NCBI GenBank assembly: GCA_003142375.1
Contig: PLME01000017.1
Coordinates: 1 to 56,812 of the forward strand
Origin: Dehalococcoidia bacterium
GTDB lineage: Bacteria; Chloroflexota; Dehalococcoidia; GIF9; UBA5629
Reading direction: 5' to 3'
DNA length: 56,812 nt
The number at the start of each line of letters is the position of its first letter. Positions within the stretch are counted from its first letter, which is position 1. A program made the position numbers and the translations under genes. Of this stretch, positions 52,350 to 56,812 are shown piece by piece. A model generated the notes under the pieces. That model had not been told where the DNA came from, searched no databases, and saw only the letters and a program-made list of their open reading frames with translations.

Positions 52350-52381
52350 CGACCCATATCCACTCTTGGGAGCAGATGGGT

Positions 52382-52510
52382 TTACTGATATAACTGAATA
52401 GCTGATCCTTCTCTTGAAACCGCCACCTGCAAAACAGGCATAAATGGCGGTTTTGGTTTTATGGTCACTATCGACATGGTCTTCTTAGGATCGAAATAGA
52501 CTGAATCCTG
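52382..52510 (-). pseudogene. 3' remnant of a serine recombinase gene (island B)
   Basis: On the minus strand, from 52510 to a TAA at 52382, translation reads QDSVYFDPKKTMSIVTIKPK and goes on to end in IQLYQ. It aligns with the C-terminal region of the intact recombinase (AVYVDAKKTRSIVTIKPKPP and onwards). Only about 42 codons remain; the rest of the gene is gone. A promoter for the next gene begins just beyond its broken end. Confidence 0.75.
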
Positions 52511-52514
52511 TGCA

Positions 52515-52542
52515 TTGACAACCGCCTACAGATGTATATAAT
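52515..52542 (+). promoter_or_regulatory. Sigma-70-type promoter of the PD40 surface protein
   Basis: TTGACA at 52515-52520 and TATAAT at 52537-52542 are separated by 16 bases, a close match to consensus. It lies 45 bases before ATG 52588, which has GGAGG six bases upstream. It starts immediately after the broken recombinase remnant. Confidence 0.72.
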
Positions 52543-52587
52543 GGTTGAGCCGTTAGTCGGCTGCAATTTTTTGTCGGAGGCTGGCAT

Positions 52588-54720
52588 ATGATAACCAGAG
52601 CGCTACTTGTCTCTCTTGGAATACTGGCGCTTCTGCTTTCCATTGGCATCTCAGCAGTCGTGGCTATCGTCGGCATGGAACGGGTCAGCGTCGCCTCCGA
52701 CGGCGCCCAGGGCAACGATGTCAGCTTTATTTCGAGCATAAGCGCAGACGGGCGCCATATCGCCTTCGCCTCCGCTGCCAGCAACCTTGTGCAGGGAGAC
52801 GCCAACGGGGCACCGGACGTATTCGTCCGTGACCGGCAGAGCAATGCCACTACCTTGGTTAGCCTTGCCAGTGACGGCACACAGGGCAACGATGTCAGCG
52901 AGTGGACAAGCATAAGCGCTGACGGGCGCTATGTCGCGTTCAGCTCCTATGCCAGCAACCTCGTACCCGGAGATACCAACGGTGACTGGGACATGTTTGT
53001 GCGAGACCTGCAGACCAATACTACGACCAGGGTGAGCATCGCTTCCGACGGCACCCAGGGCAATGCTAATAGCTCCAATTCTCCGAGCATCAGCGCTGAC
53101 GGGCGCTATGTCGCCTTCCCATCCAATGCCAGCAACCTTGTGGCCGGAGATACCAACGGCAGGAGTGACATATTTGTCCGTGACCGCCAGACCGGTACCA
53201 CCACCAGGATCAGCATCGCATCCGATGGCACTCAGGGCAACGGAAACAGCGCTTTTCCGAGCATCAGCGCTGACGGACGCTATGTCGCCTTCGTATCGTA
53301 TGCCAGCAACCTTGTGCCCGGAGATACCAACGGTGTCTGGGACATATTTGTCCGCGACCGTCAGGCCAATACCACCACCAGGGTGAGCGTCGCCTCCGAC
53401 GGCACCCAGGGCAACGATAGCAGTTACACTTCACCGAGTATCAGCGCTGACGGGCGCTATGTCGCCTTCTTGTCCTTTGCCAGCAACCTTGTGCCCGGAG
53501 ATACCAACGCCACCATCGACGTATTTGTCCGTGACCGGCAGACCGACACCACGACCAGGGTCAGCCTCGCCAACGATGGCATGCAGGGCAATAGTGCCAG
53601 CGAGTGGCCGAGCATCAGCGCCGACGGGCGCTATGTCGCCTTCGCCTCCGCTGCCAGCAACCTTGTGCCCGCAGATACCAACGGGGTATCGGACGTATTT
53701 GTCCGTGACCGGCAGACCGACACCACGACCAGGGTCAGCCTCGCCACTGATGGCACACAGGGCAACGGTGACGCCATTTATACGAGCATCAGCGCAGACG
53801 GACAGCATGTCGCCTTCGAGTCCACTGCCAGCAACCTCGTGCCCGGGGATACCAACGACGTCGAGGACGTTTTCGTCGCGACGCTGGCACAACCAAATAC
53901 TACCTTGGCTTCGGTCAACACCAGCCTGGGTCAGGTCAACTTCTCCACCGACGCCGGCTCTATTTCAGGCCTGGCAAACATCCCGCCAGAAAGTATGCCA
54001 TGCTCAGCCGGCGGTTTCATATTTCCCTATGGAATGTTCTCCTATAGCATCACCAATCTGGCCCCGGGTGCGACTGCAATTGTTACCATTCGCACCCCCA
54101 TCTCCGTACCTATGGGCTCCAAGTTTTTTAAATGCCAGAACGGCAATCTGACCGATTTCTCAGCCAACTCAACCCAGCTTGACCCCAATACCTTCATACT
54201 GACGCTTAAGGACGGTGGACAAGGCGACGCCGACGGAGTTGCCAACGGCACCATCGTCGACCCCTGCGGCCCGGCCTTTATGGACACCAGTAACAATCAC
54301 CGGTCGTCGGCACAGGTCCCCACGGTGCAGGGTCCCGCGCCCATAGCCAATATCGCAGTCCAGAGCGCCTCGCTCTCCATTGCCAGAGTAGCCCCGGGCG
54401 CACCAGTTACCATCACAGCCAACGTGGCCAACAAGGGCACGGCCAACGGCTCAAGCCAGATCAAGCTCTACGTCAACGGACAGGAAGAAGCCCATCAGGG
54501 CATCACGCTCTCCAGCGGCACCAGCACCCCTGTAAAGTTCACGGTCAGCCGCGATGAGCCCGGCACCTACTCCGTCTACGTGGGCAGCATTCCGGCCGGC
54601 ACCTTCACCGTCGATACTTTCGCCGATCCCAACATTATTCTCTACATCAGCGGCGCGTTGATACTCTTCGCACTGGCCGGTGGCGTGATCTTCATGGCAA
54701 CCAGAAGAAGGCAGCGATAA
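52588..54720 (+). CDS. PD40 seven-blade propeller surface protein, C-terminal anchor
   Basis: This 710-residue protein has an N-terminal hydrophobic signal (about 5-28). Seven very similar units of about 57 residues follow (about 35-435), each with SISADGRYVAF, ASNLVPGDTNG and a DIFVRDRQ-type segment: a TolB/PD40 propeller. Next is a choice-of-anchor-U-like domain (about 445-575; LKDGGQGDADGVANGTI), a CARDB-like domain (about 590-680) and a membrane helix ending RRRQR. The blades are nearly identical also at DNA level, implying recent duplication. It is an exported, membrane-tethered protein; ligand unknown. Confidence 0.82.
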   Translation: MITRALLVSLGILALLLSIGISAVVAIVGMERVSVASDGAQGNDVSFISSISADGRHIAFASAASNLVQGDANGAPDVFVRDRQSNATTLVSLASDGTQGNDVSEWTSISADGRYVAFSSYASNLVPGDTNGDWDMFVRDLQTNTTTRVSIASDGTQGNANSSNSPSISADGRYVAFPSNASNLVAGDTNGRSDIFVRDRQTGTTTRISIASDGTQGNGNSAFPSISADGRYVAFVSYASNLVPGDTNGVWDIFVRDRQANTTTRVSVASDGTQGNDSSYTSPSISADGRYVAFLSFASNLVPGDTNATIDVFVRDRQTDTTTRVSLANDGMQGNSASEWPSISADGRYVAFASAASNLVPADTNGVSDVFVRDRQTDTTTRVSLATDGTQGNGDAIYTSISADGQHVAFESTASNLVPGDTNDVEDVFVATLAQPNTTLASVNTSLGQVNFSTDAGSISGLANIPPESMPCSAGGFIFPYGMFSYSITNLAPGATAIVTIRTPISVPMGSKFFKCQNGNLTDFSANSTQLDPNTFILTLKDGGQGDADGVANGTIVDPCGPAFMDTSNNHRSSAQVPTVQGPAPIANIAVQSASLSIARVAPGAPVTITANVANKGTANGSSQIKLYVNGQEEAHQGITLSSGTSTPVKFTVSRDEPGTYSVYVGSIPAGTFTVDTFADPNIILYISGALILFALAGGVIFMATRRRQR

Positions 54721-54845
54721 CAGTTTTTAATGGGCCATCGCGGAACCAGCCGGCAAAATATGGTTTGAATCGCAACCTGACGCAGGTCCCGGATTCATTT
54801 TCACGGTCCACATATATTGATTAAGGTCGAGAGAGATCAAGGAGA

Positions 54846-55379
54846 TTACTTAACCAGCTCGGCGGTAGTCTGCTTCTGAATCTGCAAAATACCTGGCAAA
54901 GCAGCCTGATTGGGCAGAACCATCGTGATCATGAGTATGCCTTTGTCGCTCGGCACTGTTACGACTTGTGCCTTTCCCGTCGGGTCCTGGTATGTCATTC
55001 CTTTGGAAACGAATACAACTTCAACCGGGTTCGTCTTTACCTGCGAACTGGTAAGGTTAAAGAAATTATCCGTATTCATGGCAAAAGCGGAGATGGTCCA
55101 GTACTCAGAGGTCTCAGACGTCACGCGAAGCGGGTGCTGGCTTACATCGTAAACCAGGAGTGAATAAATATCATCAGGCGCCGGCCTGACCACGTCCGTG
55201 CTGTTGTCTGTTATCGGCGGTTGGAAAACCCACTGGTTGCTGGGAAAGTTGAACTTCTTGTTGATTGTTACTTCCATTATAGTGGTGGGAATACGGACTG
55301 CCACGACCACGTTTACGATGACGGCCACAACAATAACAGCCAGAAGCGTCCATCCTATCCACGGTATCCATTTCTTCAT
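54846..55379 (-). CDS. DUF1254-like membrane-anchored protein
   Basis: This 177-residue protein has one N-terminal membrane helix (about 7-30) and a soluble domain with APDDIYSLLVYDVSQHPLRV and EYWTISAFAMNTDNFFNL, which recall the first half of DUF1254 proteins. It overlaps the upstream DUF1214-like gene by one base, so translation is coupled. DUF1254 and DUF1214 are usually fused in one exported protein. Here the halves are separate, each with its own anchor. Function unknown. Confidence 0.65.
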   Translation of the reverse strand: MKKWIPWIGWTLLAVIVVAVIVNVVVAVRIPTTIMEVTINKKFNFPSNQWVFQPPITDNSTDVVRPAPDDIYSLLVYDVSQHPLRVTSETSEYWTISAFAMNTDNFFNLTSSQVKTNPVEVVFVSKGMTYQDPTGKAQVVTVPSDKGILMITMVLPNQAALPGILQIQKQTTAELVK

Positions 55380-55981
55380 TATTGGCAGCCCTCCTTGATG
55401 ATCTGTGGCAGTTGCGCTGCCTTTAGTGCATTGGCGTTCTGGTAATCAGGCCCGGAGTCATGCAGGCGAAGGTACACATTCAGCGTTTTGGCGTTGCCGG
55501 TCGGCAGCCAGTTCCCCTGCTTCGGCGTCTTCGACAGATAGATTATGAAGCTGCCGTCAGGCTCAAACTGGATATCGGTAGAGCTGTACGAATAGCGGTT
55601 CTGGGCATTGGCTATCACGAAGCCATTCTCATTGTAAACGGTGATATTCCAGTATCCTGCCTTAAGCGCCGGACCCTTTATAACATAGTCACAGTTGGCG
55701 ACCAGTGGCTGCCCGCTGTCATCAGTGTAAGCGTCCAGGTAAAGGCTTAAGGATGCACTCACTGCCATGAGCCCGTTTTCGGCGACCCAGGCCTTCACAT
55801 AAGGGTTTGCCCCGGTGCTGCCATAAGCAAAATTGGTAGACCATGGCCCGTTTGTAACGTTGCTCGAGCTGGTGACAAGATTGGCAACGGGGTTGACAGT
55901 GAAAAAGCCGATGATGCCACCTAGAACCAGAGCTATCACAGCTGCTATTAGGACCTTATAGATGGTTTTTATGTCAATCAC
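55379..55981 (-). CDS. DUF1214-like membrane-anchored protein
   Basis: This 200-residue protein has an N-terminal membrane helix (about 9-30) and the DUF1214 pattern: CDYVIKGPALKAGYWNITVYNENGFVI, then DGSFIIYLSKTPKQGNWLPTGNAKTLNVYLRLHD. It is the first gene of a two-gene operon with the DUF1254-like partner. Fused relatives are exported proteins of uncertain role. It is oriented toward the PD40 gene and converges with it. Confidence 0.72.
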   Translation of the reverse strand: MIDIKTIYKVLIAAVIALVLGGIIGFFTVNPVANLVTSSSNVTNGPWSTNFAYGSTGANPYVKAWVAENGLMAVSASLSLYLDAYTDDSGQPLVANCDYVIKGPALKAGYWNITVYNENGFVIANAQNRYSYSSTDIQFEPDGSFIIYLSKTPKQGNWLPTGNAKTLNVYLRLHDSGPDYQNANALKAAQLPQIIKEGCQ

Positions 55982-56211
55982 CTCCTATTTTTGTAGCTAA
56001 AGTGATAAAAGCGATAAGGGCGATGGCAATCCGTTCCGCTCATGCCGCTCTTTTCCTTCAGGATTTTATAAGCTGTGCACATATGATTAATATATATTAC
56101 ACAGTTTATGAGGCAGAGAGAAAGTGCCAATTGGTGCAGCATTTATGGCCCATTAGTCCAACAAGGTGTTTTTTAAACGTGTCCGCGGGAGCACCACATT
56201 GCTGTCGTGTT
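55982..56211. other. Non-coding stretch between the DUF1214 gene and the third attachment site
   Basis: About 230 bases with no convincing gene. It should contain the promoter of the DUF1214/DUF1254 pair, but no clear boxes could be singled out. Confidence 0.5.
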
Positions 56212-56376
56212 TCAGGCGGAGTTCGACTCTCCCTCGCCTCCACCAGAAACATGACCCATTTCCTTTCTTGGGAGTAGATGGGTTTGCTTATATAACTGAA
56301 TATTTGACCCTTCTTTCAAAACCGCCACCTGGAAAACAGGCATAAATGGCGGTTTTGGTTTTATGGTCACTATCGA
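56212..56376 (-). pseudogene. 3' remnant of a serine recombinase gene crossing the third att site
   Basis: Minus-strand translation from 56376 reads SIVTIKPKPPFMPVFQVAV and continues to VSGGGEGESNSA then TGA at 56212-56214. It matches the last part of the intact recombinase, including the residues encoded by the attachment core (VSGGGEG). About 54 codons are left. It marks a third integration event at the same target. Confidence 0.75.
56229..56251. repeat. ssrA attachment site, copy 3 (attR-like)
   Basis: Exact third copy of the 23-base core, preceded by GGCGGAGTTCGACT, which preserves the tmRNA T-arm. Upstream flank is closer to copy 2 than to copy 1. It is the outer boundary of the stacked islands within this window. 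Confidence 0.85.
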
Positions 56377-56420
56377 CTTGGGGCGTTATGATGCGACTTT
56401 TAATAGTATCATACATATAG

Positions 56421-56479
56421 AACAGCCCTCCTGTGTTGGCGTATTTTCTCAAATACTTACCTACTTCAGAAGGGCTGTT
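56421..56479. repeat. Inverted repeat with nested hairpin
   Basis: AACAGCCCT at 56421-56429 is inverted at 56471-56479 (AGGGCTGTT), and between them GTATTT and AAATAC form a second small stem. A run of five T follows on the plus strand. It sits after the minus-strand ice-binding-like gene and could be its terminator region or an end of a small transposable sequence. The 41-base interval is long for a simple terminator. Confidence 0.5.
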
Positions 56480-56539
56480 TTTGCCTTTGTTCCTTTATCT
56501 TATCCCAATTTTTCGGAATTTGTCATGCTTTTTCATTTA

Positions 56540-56812
56540 TTACTTTGTAGGCTTTATAACAGCATTGGCGTCCAATGTAACCGCAGTCTGTGCCAGCGCT
56601 CTGCCGTTCAGCTTTGCCCCAGTGTTCAGCACAATCGCTGTTTGATCCAATATATTTCCATTGAAGACAGACGTCGTGCCAAGGGTCGTTTGGCCAGCGA
56701 CCTGCCAGAAGATGTTCTTGGCCTGTGCGCCGCCACTCAGAGTAACAATGGCGCCGCTGTTCACGGTGAGGGTTTGCGCTATCTGGAAGATCCAGACATC
56801 ATTTGCGCCGCC
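56540..56812 (-). CDS. DUF3494 ice-binding-like protein, C-terminal part (5' end outside window)
   Basis: The frame is open to the window edge and encodes about 90 residues of C-terminus. The pattern NIFWQVAGQTTLGTTSVFNGNILDQTAI, then LNGRALAQTAVTLDANAVI, is characteristic of the DUF3494 beta-helix of bacterial ice-binding proteins. Many non-cold-adapted bacteria also carry DUF3494 as a surface adhesin-like fold. It lies just outside the third ssrA repeat, so it may be in older chromosome or in another element. Confidence 0.78.
   Translation of the reverse strand, partial: GGANDVWIFQIAQTLTVNSGAIVTLSGGAQAKNIFWQVAGQTTLGTTSVFNGNILDQTAIVLNTGAKLNGRALAQTAVTLDANAVIKPTK

Larger units (their letters stand above)
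52327..56251. mobile_element. Genomic island B, tandem to island A
   Basis: Bounded by the second and third ssrA core copies (52327-52349 and 56229-56251). It contains a surface propeller gene and a DUF1254/DUF1214-like pair, and only a remnant of a recombinase, so it depends on the recombinase of island A or is stranded. Order and orientation match stepwise insertion of elements at the same site. Confidence 0.75.

Overview
The window looks like chromosome from a Chloroflexota bacterium, probably a Dehalococcoidia relative or metagenome-derived genome. The grounds are a porCDAB-type pyruvate:ferredoxin oxidoreductase, a LemA/TPM pair, many lipoproteins with TPR repeats, and a serine recombinase inserted at ssrA. 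That last arrangement is the integration mode known for Dehalococcoides genomic islands. The taxonomic call is inference; no rRNA or other phylogenetic marker is present.

Region 1 (1-17006) is a cell-surface and polysaccharide neighbourhood. It holds a zinc-ribbon protein with two nuclease-like repeats, two processive GT2 glycosyltransferases, a sugar-nucleotide epimerase, a double polysaccharide-deacetylase-like lipoprotein and a GH5-like lipoprotein. It also has a GH43/GH32-type beta-propeller protein, a 1227-residue Asp-box/FnIII surface protein and two TPR lipoproteins. Together these could make, trim and anchor an exopolysaccharide.

Region 2 (17113-38312) is housekeeping and metabolism. 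It includes a carboxyltransferase, a nitroreductase, a DUF47 protein, an amidase, a GH3 glycosidase, LemA+TPM, an iron-sulfur protein with a divergent MarR regulator and probable operators, and porCDAB. After these come a SprT/DUF45-like metallopeptidase, a nucleotidyltransferase, a YtfJ/DUF2953 pair, a NYN protein, comEC (frameshifted), comEA and smpB.

Region 3 (38328-56251) is the main discovery zone. The tmRNA gene ssrA (38328-38676) is followed by a large serine recombinase whose 3' end runs antisense into ssrA. The 3' end of ssrA (T-arm plus acceptor) recurs at 52327 and 56229. Each copy is followed by a 3' fragment of a related recombinase gene, so two islands are stacked in tandem at ssrA.

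Island A (38660-52349) is loaded with DNA modification and restriction functions. These are a Mom-like adenine-modification protein with a ParB-like partner and a small zinc-ribbon protein; an adenine methyltransferase, helicase and separate PD-(D/E)XK nuclease resembling a split Type III system, with a T6-tract frameshift near the methylase start; a DGQHR protein; and an MT-A70 methyltransferase next to a BstYI/BglII-like endonuclease. A degenerate tRNA-Gly-like sequence lies inside the 5' part of the mom-like frame.

Island B (52327-56251) carries a seven-blade PD40 propeller surface protein and a split DUF1254/DUF1214 pair, and has no intact recombinase. A truncated DUF3494 ice-binding-like gene runs off the right edge.
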